From positions 3,618 to 67,617 of the forward strand of contig CAZHSC010000007.1 of NCBI GenBank assembly GCA_964534995.1: DNA of 64,000 nucleotides. Direction: 5' to 3'. A program made the translations under genes and the position numbers. Positions within the stretch are counted from its first letter, which is position 1, and each line of letters starts with the position of its first letter. The notes under the pieces are model-generated. The model was given only the letters and a program-made list of their open reading frames with translations, did no database searches and had not been told where the DNA came from. This document shows, in pieces, positions 45,217 through 53,969 of the stretch. The stretch is from JAJTFW01 sp964534995. Lineage in GTDB: Bacteria; Bacteroidota; Bacteroidia; AKYH767-A; OLB10.

Positions 45217-45873
45217 TTACATATCTTGCTTCAGAGTAGTCAGCAACTCCCGGATTTCACTTAACATCATGGCAGTGGCTCCCCAAACCAAGGTATCACC
45301 AATGTAAAAACATGGGGCTTCAACTGTAATGCCACTGGCATTGCGAAAAGAACCGGCGCGGAGATTATTGCTATCCAACAACTCATGCAGGAAAGGTGTA
45401 ATCACTTTTTTCACTTCTGCCTGATTCAGGTTAAATGCCGGAACTTCTGACATTACACCCATAAAAGGATGGACAAAAAACCTGCTTGGAGGAATATAAA
45501 GCGGGGTTAGCGCTCCCAATACGTTTATTTTATGCGGGGGAATACCTATTTCTTCAAACGTCTCCCGCAATGAAGTGCCGGCAAGGTCCTCCCCTTCTTC
45601 CTTTTTGCCGCCGGGAAATCCTATCTGGTTTGCATGTACATCGGCTCCCCCCGATCTTTCAATCAAAACTATCCTGGGTCCGCCTTTCTCTGTATCCGGT
45701 ATGATTAAAGCCAACACTGCTGCCAACCTGTAGTCCTGCATTTCGGGCTTCAAATCAGGAGTTGCGAGACGGTGTGGTGGCGACATCTTCCCATGCGAAT
45801 AACTACCCGGCAGTTTGCCGCTGAGCCTTTGCTTTAAAGAGTCAATAAAATTCACGTAATCTACAGTCCACAT
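45217..45873 (-). CDS. CoA pyrophosphatase-type Nudix hydrolase
   Basis: A 218-residue protein with the Nudix box in GFPGGKKEEGEDLAG followed by TSLRETFEEIGI, and the preceding VLIERSGGADVHANQIGFPG and following LTPLYIPPSRFFVHPFMG, which are the extended motif of the NudL/Nudt7 coenzyme A diphosphatase family. It should split CoA or its derivatives into 4'-phosphopantetheine and 3',5'-ADP. It lies 6 bases downstream of the ABC exporter on the same strand and is probably read from the same transcript. Confidence 0.9.
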   Translation of the reverse strand: MWTVDYVNFIDSLKQRLSGKLPGSYSHGKMSPPHRLATPDLKPEMQDYRLAAVLALIIPDTEKGGPRIVLIERSGGADVHANQIGFPGGKKEEGEDLAGTSLRETFEEIGIPPHKINVLGALTPLYIPPSRFFVHPFMGVMSEVPAFNLNQAEVKKVITPFLHELLDSNNLRAGSFRNASGITVEAPCFYIGDTLVWGATAMMLSEIRELLTTLKQDM

Positions 45874-45879
45874 ATTTAA

Positions 45880-47646
45880 TTACACCTGCAGCGAACTATT
45901 TGCCTCCTTTTGCTCACCTATTTGCTGCCTCCACATGGCATAATACAGACCTTTCATTTCTAAAAGTTCATTGTGCTGACCGGCTTCTACGATCCTTCCT
46001 TTTTCAAGAACATAAATAATATCGGCATGCATTACGGTTGATAACCTATGAGCAATTAAAATGGTAATATGATTTCTCTCCGACGAAATATTTCTAATGG
46101 TTTCGGCTATTTCTTCCTCGGTAAGCGAGTCGAGCGCGGAGGTAGCCTCATCAAACACCAGTAATGCCGGCTTGCGCAACAATGCCCTGGCGATGGACAG
46201 ACGCTGTTTTTCGCCACCGGAAACTTTTACCCCCCCCTCTCCGATAATTGAATCAAGTCCGTTGCTGGCCCTGGCCAATAATGACTTCAATGATGACTTT
46301 TGCAAAACGTCCAGGCATTCTTCATCACTGGCACCGGGAGCCACAAACTGAAGGTTCTCCCGTATACTGCCCGAAAACAACTGCGTATCCTGAGTTACCA
46401 GCCCAATCTGCGAACGCAAATCATCAAGATTTACCTGGTCTGCATTATGGTTATTGTAAAGGATTTTTCCCATTTGTGGCAGGTAAAGACCAACGAGCAA
46501 TTTAACGAGTGTTGTTTTTCCCGAACCACTGGGTCCTACAAAAGCGATGGTATCGCCCGCTTCTACACTGAAAGAAATTGAATTTACTGCAAACGCGGAG
46601 GCTGTTTGATGCTTAAAGGATACATCCTGCAATTGAAAGGAACGTATCGGACCAAGTTTTACCGGATTATCGGGGCGGGCTTCAGGTCTGATACTGAGAA
46701 TCGACTGAAAGTTATGCAATGACACCTCGGCTTCCCTGTAAATATTGATAATATTACCCAACTCCTGAAGCGGACCAAAAATGAAAAATGAATAAATAAA
46801 CATGGTAAAAAACTGGCCAAGGGTAATTTGCTTTGTAAAAATCAGATAAAGCATCATAAACATGATGGCCGTACGTAATAAATTCACAAGAGTGCCCTGC
46901 ACAAAACTGAGACTCCTTACATAGCGAACCTTCTTCAGTTCAAGTTTTAATATTTTATCGGTAGTTGCATTAAGACGATTGATTTCCTGATGTGCCAAAC
47001 CCAGACTTTTCACCAGTTCAATATTCCGGAGTGATTCGGTAGTGGAACCTGCCAGGGATGTTGTTTCGGCTACAATTACTTTCTGAATTTTCTTGACCTT
47101 TTTACTCAGCACAGAACTTACAAATCCAAGGATGGGTATAACACCAAAATACACTGGTGCAATTAACCAGTGAACGGTCACCGCATAAACCGAAACAAAA
47201 ATGATGGCAACCAGAGAGGTAAACAAAATATTAATAAAAGCGCTGATGAGCCTTTCTACATCGGAGCGGACTTTTTGAATTTTCCCCAATGTTTCACCGC
47301 TTCGCTGGTCTTCAAATACCTCATACGGTAATTCGAGACTGTGGCGGATTCCATCCGCATAGAGCCTGGCACCTACTCTTTGGGTAATTACGTTGACATA
47401 ATAATCCTGAAAATTTTTTGCAATACGGCTCACAAAGGCAACCCCTACGGCTGCCAGCAGCAACAGTCCGACCCCCCTGATAAATTCTTCTCTTGTAAGT
47501 TTTTCAAACTGAGTAACATAATCATCAATAATATGATTAAAAATATAAGGATCGAGTAATGAAAACACCTGGTTAATGGCAGCAAGTACCAAGGCAAACA
47601 GAATCAGTTTCCAATAACCACGCAGATAGCCAATGAGCAGTTTCAT
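45880..47646 (-). CDS. ABC exporter, fused permease-ATPase (MsbA/multidrug type)
   Basis: The 588-residue half-transporter has a six-helix ABC type IV (exporter) membrane domain over about residues 1-320 and a C-terminal ATPase: Walker A GPSGSGKTTLVKLLVG, Q-loop IGLVTQDTQLFSG, signature VSGGEKQRLSIARALL, Walker B LLVFDEATSALDS, H-loop LIAHRLSTV. It should act as a homodimer. Relatives export lipids, drugs or peptides; substrate cannot be inferred. A Nudix gene follows after 6 bases on the same strand. Confidence 0.94.
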   Translation of the reverse strand: MKLLIGYLRGYWKLILFALVLAAINQVFSLLDPYIFNHIIDDYVTQFEKLTREEFIRGVGLLLLAAVGVAFVSRIAKNFQDYYVNVITQRVGARLYADGIRHSLELPYEVFEDQRSGETLGKIQKVRSDVERLISAFINILFTSLVAIIFVSVYAVTVHWLIAPVYFGVIPILGFVSSVLSKKVKKIQKVIVAETTSLAGSTTESLRNIELVKSLGLAHQEINRLNATTDKILKLELKKVRYVRSLSFVQGTLVNLLRTAIMFMMLYLIFTKQITLGQFFTMFIYSFFIFGPLQELGNIINIYREAEVSLHNFQSILSIRPEARPDNPVKLGPIRSFQLQDVSFKHQTASAFAVNSISFSVEAGDTIAFVGPSGSGKTTLVKLLVGLYLPQMGKILYNNHNADQVNLDDLRSQIGLVTQDTQLFSGSIRENLQFVAPGASDEECLDVLQKSSLKSLLARASNGLDSIIGEGGVKVSGGEKQRLSIARALLRKPALLVFDEATSALDSLTEEEIAETIRNISSERNHITILIAHRLSTVMHADIIYVLEKGRIVEAGQHNELLEMKGLYYAMWRQQIGEQKEANSSLQV

Positions 47647-47725
47647 TTATGGTGCAAAAATAAGAATTAACAAATCAATGTTACTTAGTTCTGAAAGCAT
47701 CAATTCAGATTGAAATAATAAATCT

Positions 47726-47733
47726 TAGCTTTG
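47726..47733 (+). promoter_or_regulatory. Candidate -7 promoter element for the TonB-C-like gene
   Basis: TAGCTTTG matches TAnnTTTG and ends 15 bases before the ATG at 47749. It overlaps a TTG at 47731 that is an in-frame alternative start, which argues against that start. Confidence 0.5.
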
Positions 47734-47748
47734 AACCGTTACCCATAC

Positions 47749-48264
47749 ATGACGAATCAGGTGAAAAAACATTTTATACTCGGTCTGGTGTTGCTATTCC
47801 CGTTATCAGCCTTTACGCAACACATCATCATTACAAAAAACGGAGAGCGTCTGAACGGTGAACTGCAACGTATTGAAGACAATACAGTCACTTTTTTTCA
47901 TAAAGGCAGTACCGTCACTTTCCAGCTTGGTCAGATTAAATCTATCGATTTTGAAGGGGACCCCGGAACCGGCAGCAGCCAGGTAAACACCGGGCAGAAA
48001 GGGATAAGTTTCGTAATGCCCGGCCGGAAACTCATTAAGCAGCCTAAAGTTGACAATTTAACGATGGAGCGGGGCATCGTGGTGGTGGCCATCACCATTA
48101 ATAAATACGGAGATGTGGTTAAAGCGGATCCGGGTGTGGAAGGAACCACTACCACCAGCCAATACCTGCTTACCAAAGGGAAGCAAGCGGCAGAAAGTGC
48201 CAAATTTGATGGAGGAACCACAATGCCCCTCGAACAGAAAGGCACCATTACGGTTACATTTTAA
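47749..48264 (+). CDS. Secreted protein with TonB C-terminal-like domain
   Basis: Start taken at the ATG at 47749 (171 residues), since a promoter element overlaps the TTG six codons upstream. A signal peptide (VKKHFILGLVLLFPLSAFTQ) is followed by a small beta domain (IIITKNGERLNGELQRIEDN, FQLGQIKSIDF) and a C-terminal segment (GIVVVAITINKYGDVVKADP ... KQAAESAKFDGG) that resembles the TonB C-terminal domain, including the basic/Gly-rich end. It lacks a membrane anchor for coupling to ExbBD, so it is not a classical TonB. Function unknown. It is convergent with the S8 peptidase gene. Confidence 0.7.
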   Translation: MTNQVKKHFILGLVLLFPLSAFTQHIIITKNGERLNGELQRIEDNTVTFFHKGSTVTFQLGQIKSIDFEGDPGTGSSQVNTGQKGISFVMPGRKLIKQPKVDNLTMERGIVVVAITINKYGDVVKADPGVEGTTTTSQYLLTKGKQAAESAKFDGGTTMPLEQKGTITVTF

Positions 48265-48317
48265 CCGGCAGCATTCAGCCGTTGTGGCTGGTCCACCTTT
48301 GCACCAGGACTACTTTT

Positions 48318-49934
48318 TCACTCCTCCCATATCACTTCGGTAATGGTATAGCCGGCCTGCACTGTACTTCTCCTGCAAAACTCCGGGCGCATAATGATGA
48401 TATCATTCATCCCTTTCTGATGAAATATTATTTCCTGGTTTAACACCCTGGTAGCATCTTTTTTATGAAAAACGGTAATGTAAGGTATGCTATGTGTACT
48501 ATCCTGCAAATGATACTGATCTCCTTTTACTTTTACTTCCTGTGTATTATTAAAACAAAGATTGGGTTGATTAATCAATTGTAGCGCCCTGCCGGCCAAC
48601 GGCACCCCATAACCAATATAGGTATTTCCATAGGGATACAGATGCGACGAACGCAGTATAATATCTTTTAATTCGGATGCCGTTAAAGCAGGGTTGATTT
48701 CGAGCAGGCATGCGGCAAATCCACACACTGCAGGGGCCGACAAGGAAGTTCCCTGCGCCGAATAGGCGGCAACATCAGGTTTTAGATAGGAATTGTAATC
48801 AGGCCCCGTACCACTGTAGCCGGCCTTTTCATACCTGTTGAGAACAGCTCCCACCGTAATCGCTCCTTCCGCATCGGCAGGTGTGTTTATTACCTTCCAT
48901 CTTTTTTTATCACCATCGTTGCCGGCCGCCACCACCACCAGCATGTTCTTGTGTACTGAAGCGATGTTAACAGCTTGCGCAATCATGCTGGTACCATTCA
49001 TATCAGCAGGTGAGTAATTCTGTCCTCTTAATTTTCGTCCCCTGCCATAGCCCAGTGAAGTATTTACAATCCTTACACCCTTTTCTGCCATCCATTCCAA
49101 AGCAGCAACATAATAATCTTCTTCCTCCCTGAACTCCCTTCTTCCATCTTCCGTTCTGGCCAGGTAATAGATCGATTCGGATGCCATACCCTGGATATTG
49201 GTGGGGAAGGCAGTATATCCGGCAATGGATTTAAGCACTTCCGTACCGTGATAATGAGGCAATAACCTGATGTCACGTATCAGTCGGAAAAACCAGTTCT
49301 TATACACCTTCATTGGCTTCTTCCTGCCGGAATAAAAGGTCTCTGTATACGACAGTGTGTCCATATCTTTTACAAAATCCCTCGTGGCAGATATGCGACG
49401 GTCACGCCACAAATGGGACAGGCCGGGTGACTTCAGCGAATCGTTGAGATAGAGGAAACCTGCATCCGTTACACCAATCTTTACCCCGAATCCCTTTAAA
49501 CCACGCCTGAAAAAAGCATTTGCCTGCATCTGTGACAAAGCCTTTGAATAGTTTACCTCAGCAGCTTCCGCGCTGGCAGAAACCTTTAATTTTAACACCG
49601 GAGTAATTGTAAAATGGAAATCTGAGCGGGACAATTTTTCTAAATCCTTTCTTCCTGCAAAAACGCTGAATGCATTTAACCAGGAAGAAGTACAACGTAC
49701 CGTCAGGCCAAGGTCTTTTGCAGTTTCCAATAAGCATATCAAGTCCCCTGGCTTCTCAGGCTGCACCCATACTGCACGTTGTGAAACCGTAGTGCCAGGT
49801 AGAAATAAAAGAAACGAGATAATCAGAAGAAAAATACATTTCCGGTAAATCCTGAATGCGCAAAATCTCTCATTTGAGGTAGAATTAAGATTCTGATCAT
49901 GCAGGTGTCTGATTTTTATAAATGCCAGCGTCAC
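48318..49934 (-). CDS. Secreted subtilisin-like (S8) peptidase without sorting domain
   Basis: A 538-residue S8 serine peptidase. The Asp is in GVKIGVTDAGFLYLND, the His in HYHGTEVLKSIAG, the oxyanion Asn in VVVAAGNDGDKK, and the Ser in GTSLSAPAVCGFAACLL. The hydrophobic signal (RKCIFLLIISFLLFLPG) is at residues 31-47, preceded by a polar stretch. The frame starts at a GTG (49934); a -7 promoter motif lies at 49939-49946 and would place the transcript start at or after this codon. No in-frame ATG lies before the signal sequence, so the true start is uncertain. The C-terminus has a small beta domain and no type IX sorting signal, unlike the peptidase at 34355. Confidence 0.9.
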   Translation of the reverse strand: MTLAFIKIRHLHDQNLNSTSNERFCAFRIYRKCIFLLIISFLLFLPGTTVSQRAVWVQPEKPGDLICLLETAKDLGLTVRCTSSWLNAFSVFAGRKDLEKLSRSDFHFTITPVLKLKVSASAEAAEVNYSKALSQMQANAFFRRGLKGFGVKIGVTDAGFLYLNDSLKSPGLSHLWRDRRISATRDFVKDMDTLSYTETFYSGRKKPMKVYKNWFFRLIRDIRLLPHYHGTEVLKSIAGYTAFPTNIQGMASESIYYLARTEDGRREFREEEDYYVAALEWMAEKGVRIVNTSLGYGRGRKLRGQNYSPADMNGTSMIAQAVNIASVHKNMLVVVAAGNDGDKKRWKVINTPADAEGAITVGAVLNRYEKAGYSGTGPDYNSYLKPDVAAYSAQGTSLSAPAVCGFAACLLEINPALTASELKDIILRSSHLYPYGNTYIGYGVPLAGRALQLINQPNLCFNNTQEVKVKGDQYHLQDSTHSIPYITVFHKKDATRVLNQEIIFHQKGMNDIIIMRPEFCRRSTVQAGYTITEVIWEE

Positions 49935-49938
49935 AATA

Positions 49939-49946
49939 CAAAATTA
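49939..49946 (-). promoter_or_regulatory. Candidate -7 promoter element for the second S8 peptidase
   Basis: TAATTTTG on the minus strand matches TAnnTTTG. It lies 4 bases before the GTG start, so the GTG may fall at the very 5' end of the message. Confidence 0.4.
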
Positions 49947-50087
49947 GGCTTTATGACGAAATGTCGCAACAAAGCCAATACTTAGGAATATGTGACAGGT
50001 GTTTCCGGCAAAAACTGCCATAATTACCCCATTAAAGGAGTTTAATGGTTTTGGGTTATTCTTTGATATATCGAAAAAAAATAAATT

Positions 50088-52703
50088 ATGAATTTCAATC
50101 AATTTACGACCAAATCGCAGGAAGTAATCCAGGAAGCACAGCAAATTGCCTCCACCTCGGGACATCAGGCTATTGAACCCGGTCATCTGCTGATGGCGAT
50201 GATAATAAGTGATGAACATGTTATTCCCTTTTTGCTGAAAAAACTAAACGTAAACATTGTTCAACTTAAGAAGGAGTTGGAGGTTATAATTTCATCTTAT
50301 CCCAAAGTCAGTGGAGGGACACCCTATCTGGGCAATGACGCACAGGCGGCCTTACAAAGAGCGATCTCCTTGATAAAAGATTTCAAAGATGAGTTCGTGT
50401 CGTTGGAGCATTTGCTGCTGGGTCTTCTTTCCGGAAAAGATCAGGTTGCCAGGCTCCTTAAGCAATCGGGAGTAAATGAGGCCGACCTCAGAATGGCCAT
50501 AAAGGAAATTCGCAAAGGATCCAGGGTGACTTCAGCAGGTGCTGAAGAAACCTATAATTCGCTGGAAAAATACGCCCGAAACCTGAATCAGCTGGCACGC
50601 GAAGGGAAGCTGGATCCTGTAATCGGCCGTGATGAAGAAATCAGGCGCGTGTTGCAAATCCTTTCCCGCAGGACCAAAAACAATCCGGTACTCATTGGTG
50701 AACCCGGTGTGGGTAAAACAGCGATAGCCGAAGGACTTGCGCATCGTATTATTAACGGTGACGTACCTGAGAATTTAAAGACCAAAGTAATTTATTCGCT
50801 GGACATGGGTGCGCTGATTGCAGGCGCCAAATACAAAGGGGAGTTCGAAGAGCGACTGAAGGCAGTGGTAAAAGAGGTCATCAGCGCGGAGGGGGAAATT
50901 ATACTTTTTATTGATGAGATACATACCCTTGTTGGCGCCGGTGGTGGCGGGGAGGGAGCAATGGATGCTGCCAATATCCTGAAGCCTGCCCTTGCCAGGG
51001 GAGAATTGCGTTCCATTGGTGCCACTACCCTGAATGAATATCAGAAGTATATAGAAAAAGACAAGGCGCTGGAACGCAGGTTTCAAAAGGTTATGGTGGA
51101 AGAGCCGGATGTTAAGGATGCCATTTCCATTTTAAGAGGATTGAAAGAACGCTATGAAACACACCACAAGGTGCGCATTAAAGATGAAGCCATCATTGCC
51201 GCCGTTGAATTAAGCGACCGGTATATTTCAGACAGATTTCTGCCGGATAAGGCCATCGACCTGATGGATGAAGCAGCGGCCAAATTACGCCTGGAAATGG
51301 ACAGTGTTCCTGAAGAACTGGATGAAATTCAACGCAGGATCATGCAGCTTGAAATTGAACGCGCCGCCATTAAACGGGAAGGCGATACTAAAAAATTATC
51401 AGAGCTCAGCAAAACACTGGCCAACCTGAACGAAGAAAGAAATACCATCAAGGCCCGTTGGGATGCCGAAAAGGAAATTATCAATACCATTACCCAAACC
51501 AGGGAAAGCATTGAACATTTAAAGACAGAAGCAGAACAGGCAGAACGTGCCGGCGATTATGGCAAGGTAGCCGAAATCCGTTACGGAAAAATCAAAAATG
51601 CCGAGGAAATATTGCAGCAAAGCCAGGCTAAATTACTGGATGCTCAAAAAAGCAAGGCAATGATCAAGGAAGAAGTAGACAGCGAGGATATCGCGGAAGT
51701 AGTGAGCCGCTGGACCGGTATTCCGGTAAAAAGAATGCTGCAAAGCGAAAGAGAAAAGCTATTGCACCTGGAAGATGAACTGCACAAGCGGGTAGTTGGA
51801 CAGGAAGATGCCATCGCGGCTTTGTCGGATGCTGTCAGAAGAAGCAGGGCCGGATTACAGGATGTAAAACGACCGATTGGAAGTTTCATATTCCTGGGCA
51901 CCACCGGTGTTGGTAAAACTGAACTCGCCAAAGCACTGGCTGAATTCCTCTTCAACGACGAAAACGCCATGACCCGTATTGATATGAGCGAGTACCAGGA
52001 AAGGCATAGTGTAAGCCGCCTGATAGGAGCGCCTCCGGGATACGTCGGCTACGATGAAGGCGGTCAACTCACCGAATCAGTAAGACGCAGACCTTACTCG
52101 GTTGTATTACTGGATGAAATAGAAAAAGCCCACCCCGATGTTTTCAATATCCTCTTACAGGTACTTGATGATGGCAGACTGACCGATAACAAAGGACGTA
52201 TCGCTAACTTCAAAAATACCATTATCATCATGACCTCCAATATCGGGGCTCATCTGATTCAGGAGAATATGGAAAAAATGACTGACAAAAATAAAGAGTC
52301 AGTGCTTTCAAAAACCAGGCTGGAGGTGTTCGAATTACTGAAAAAAACCATCCGTCCCGAATTCCTGAACAGGATTGATGAAATAATCATGTTTAATCCG
52401 CTCACAAGAGATGAAATACATGAAATTGTACAGCTTCAGTTTAATGCTATCGCGAAAATGTTGTTGGCAAACGACATTCACATCAGTATCACAGCGGATG
52501 CCATCGACTGGTTGTCGCAATTGGGATATGACCCGCAATTTGGTGCAAGGCCACTGAAAAGGGTGATGCAAAAAAGGGTGCTCAATGAGCTCAGCAAACA
52601 AATTCTCTCCGGCACCATTTCTAAAGACAGCTCCATAGAAATTAGTATTGACAAGAATACTAATTTCATATTCAGAAATGTTGCTGAAAAAGTAGAAGTA
52701 TAA
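50088..52703 (+). CDS. clpB: ATP-dependent disaggregase ClpB
   Basis: ClpB is a hexameric AAA+ chaperone that, with DnaK, pulls aggregated proteins through its pore. The 871-residue length is normal. N-terminal Clp_N repeat domain (1-145), NBD1 with Walker A GEPGVGKTAIAEGLA and Walker B IILFIDEIHTLVGAG, the coiled-coil middle domain (about 400-525, rich in Glu/Lys/Arg) that distinguishes ClpB from ClpA/C, and NBD2 with Walker A GTTGVGKTELAKALAEF, VVLLDEIEKAH and the pore loop GYVGYDEGG. No ClpP-binding loop was seen. The gene is divergent from the S8 peptidase; no CIRCE-type operator was found in the 153-base upstream region. A strong hairpin terminator follows. Confidence 0.97.
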   Translation: MNFNQFTTKSQEVIQEAQQIASTSGHQAIEPGHLLMAMIISDEHVIPFLLKKLNVNIVQLKKELEVIISSYPKVSGGTPYLGNDAQAALQRAISLIKDFKDEFVSLEHLLLGLLSGKDQVARLLKQSGVNEADLRMAIKEIRKGSRVTSAGAEETYNSLEKYARNLNQLAREGKLDPVIGRDEEIRRVLQILSRRTKNNPVLIGEPGVGKTAIAEGLAHRIINGDVPENLKTKVIYSLDMGALIAGAKYKGEFEERLKAVVKEVISAEGEIILFIDEIHTLVGAGGGGEGAMDAANILKPALARGELRSIGATTLNEYQKYIEKDKALERRFQKVMVEEPDVKDAISILRGLKERYETHHKVRIKDEAIIAAVELSDRYISDRFLPDKAIDLMDEAAAKLRLEMDSVPEELDEIQRRIMQLEIERAAIKREGDTKKLSELSKTLANLNEERNTIKARWDAEKEIINTITQTRESIEHLKTEAEQAERAGDYGKVAEIRYGKIKNAEEILQQSQAKLLDAQKSKAMIKEEVDSEDIAEVVSRWTGIPVKRMLQSEREKLLHLEDELHKRVVGQEDAIAALSDAVRRSRAGLQDVKRPIGSFIFLGTTGVGKTELAKALAEFLFNDENAMTRIDMSEYQERHSVSRLIGAPPGYVGYDEGGQLTESVRRRPYSVVLLDEIEKAHPDVFNILLQVLDDGRLTDNKGRIANFKNTIIIMTSNIGAHLIQENMEKMTDKNKESVLSKTRLEVFELLKKTIRPEFLNRIDEIIMFNPLTRDEIHEIVQLQFNAIAKMLLANDIHISITADAIDWLSQLGYDPQFGARPLKRVMQKRVLNELSKQILSGTISKDSSIEISIDKNTNFIFRNVAEKVEV

Positions 52704-52720
52704 CGTATTGAAATGACTTC

Positions 52721-52765
52721 ATGAAAAGAGGCTGAACCTACGGGAATTCAGCCTCTTTTCATTTT
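52721..52765. terminator. Hairpin terminator between clpB and the arginase-family gene
   Basis: A 16-bp perfect stem (52721-52736 with 52747-52762) with a 10-base loop between two convergent genes. A/T tracts on both sides suggest it can act in either direction. Confidence 0.85.
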
Positions 52766-52813
52766 AGGAAGTGTACCCGGTAGCATGATGTCTTTGCCCT
52801 GATAGTTTTTCCA

Positions 52814-53896
52814 TTAAACCCTGCCATTTGACCGGGCAAGCACGCCACACAAGTGAAAGAGCATTCGGGCTGCCACATTTCCATTCCAGTCATCTTTTCC
52901 CGGCGCTACCTCATTCAGGTCAAAACTTATTATTTTCTTTTTGGAAGCAGCAAGAGCGGAAAGGAGATAAGTAATTTCATGAAATTGAAAACCACCCGGC
53001 ACAGGAGTACCTGTTGAAGGGCAAAGTTTGGGGTCAAGACCATCTATATCAAAACTGATATGTACATAAGAAGGAAGCGCCGCAATGATCGCATCGCATT
53101 GCTTCTTCCAGGATAAACCGTTAAACCTCCGGTTTTGTATATCCGAATAAGAAAATACTTTAATCCTTTTACTGTTGCGACCGACAAAACTATTCTCCTC
53201 CTCACAAAAGTCGCGTATACCCACCTGAACCAGCTTGACCACCTGTTTCAACTGAAGCGCATTATACATGATGGAGGCATGGGAATAGGAAAACCCCTCA
53301 TAGGCATTCCGAAGATCCATGTGTGCGTCGATCTGCAGGATCCCAAAGGAGGGATAACGTTGGGCCAGTGCACGAAATAAGCCCAGAGGAGTACTGTGGT
53401 CCCCACCTACTAATCCAATTAGCTTTCCCTTATCCAACCATCTTGAGGCCATTTGGAACACCTCCTTCACCATATTCTCTGAACCGGCGTTTACACGTGC
53501 AAGTCTTTGAGTAAGGTTTCTGTCCTCATTAATTTTTTTTCCTTTAGCCAGCGCGTTAATAATTTTTGATACATCCTTCTTTAAAGCAACAGAGGTTTGC
53601 GCAATGATTTCCGGTACTTCCTCCATAGAAATGCCTGCTTTCCATAAATCCGGAAACTCCGGATGAAACAGATCTACCTGCGCGGAAGCTTCCAGAATAT
53701 GAGATGGGCCATTTGATGTTCCTGCGCCATAACTTACTGTAGCTTCCCAGGGAACGGGCAGTAAAACAATTTCAGATTCTTCAGAAGTAAAGGGCAACCC
53801 AAAAATATTGGCGCTTTCCAGCGCCGGATCATTTGGATTGAATGATAATATTTTCTGCCGGCGTGAAGCGGATGGAGATTTGGTATTTTTTTTCAC
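52814..53896 (-). CDS. Arginase/agmatinase/formimidoylglutamase family ureohydrolase
   Basis: These Mn-dependent enzymes cleave arginine, agmatine or formimidoylglutamate. The 360-residue protein has the metal-ligand motifs GGDHSTPLGLF, DAHMDLRNAYEGF and SFDIDGLDPKLCPSTGTPVP. Compared with canonical arginase it has an N-terminal extension of about 40 residues and an internal insert (KIINALAKGKKINEDRNL). The substrate cannot be decided from motifs; formimidoylglutamase would fit the presence of hutH in this window, agmatinase would fit the general annotation of Bacteroidota homologues. It is convergent with clpB and sits just downstream of the PhoR-like kinase on the same strand. Confidence 0.88.
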   Translation of the reverse strand: MKKNTKSPSASRRQKILSFNPNDPALESANIFGLPFTSEESEIVLLPVPWEATVSYGAGTSNGPSHILEASAQVDLFHPEFPDLWKAGISMEEVPEIIAQTSVALKKDVSKIINALAKGKKINEDRNLTQRLARVNAGSENMVKEVFQMASRWLDKGKLIGLVGGDHSTPLGLFRALAQRYPSFGILQIDAHMDLRNAYEGFSYSHASIMYNALQLKQVVKLVQVGIRDFCEEENSFVGRNSKRIKVFSYSDIQNRRFNGLSWKKQCDAIIAALPSYVHISFDIDGLDPKLCPSTGTPVPGGFQFHEITYLLSALAASKKKIISFDLNEVAPGKDDWNGNVAARMLFHLCGVLARSNGRV

Positions 53897-53969
53897 CTGT
53901 TAAATTTTAGCAAAGATAAAAATTCCGAAAAAGGGAAACTGTGATATCCACAGGGACTTTCAAATGGGA

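Noticed and set aside
49947..50087. CIRCE or other heat-shock operator before clpB
   Set aside because: I looked for the inverted repeat TTAGCACTC-N9-GAGTGCTAA and found none; only a short GGCA/TGCC hairpin is present.
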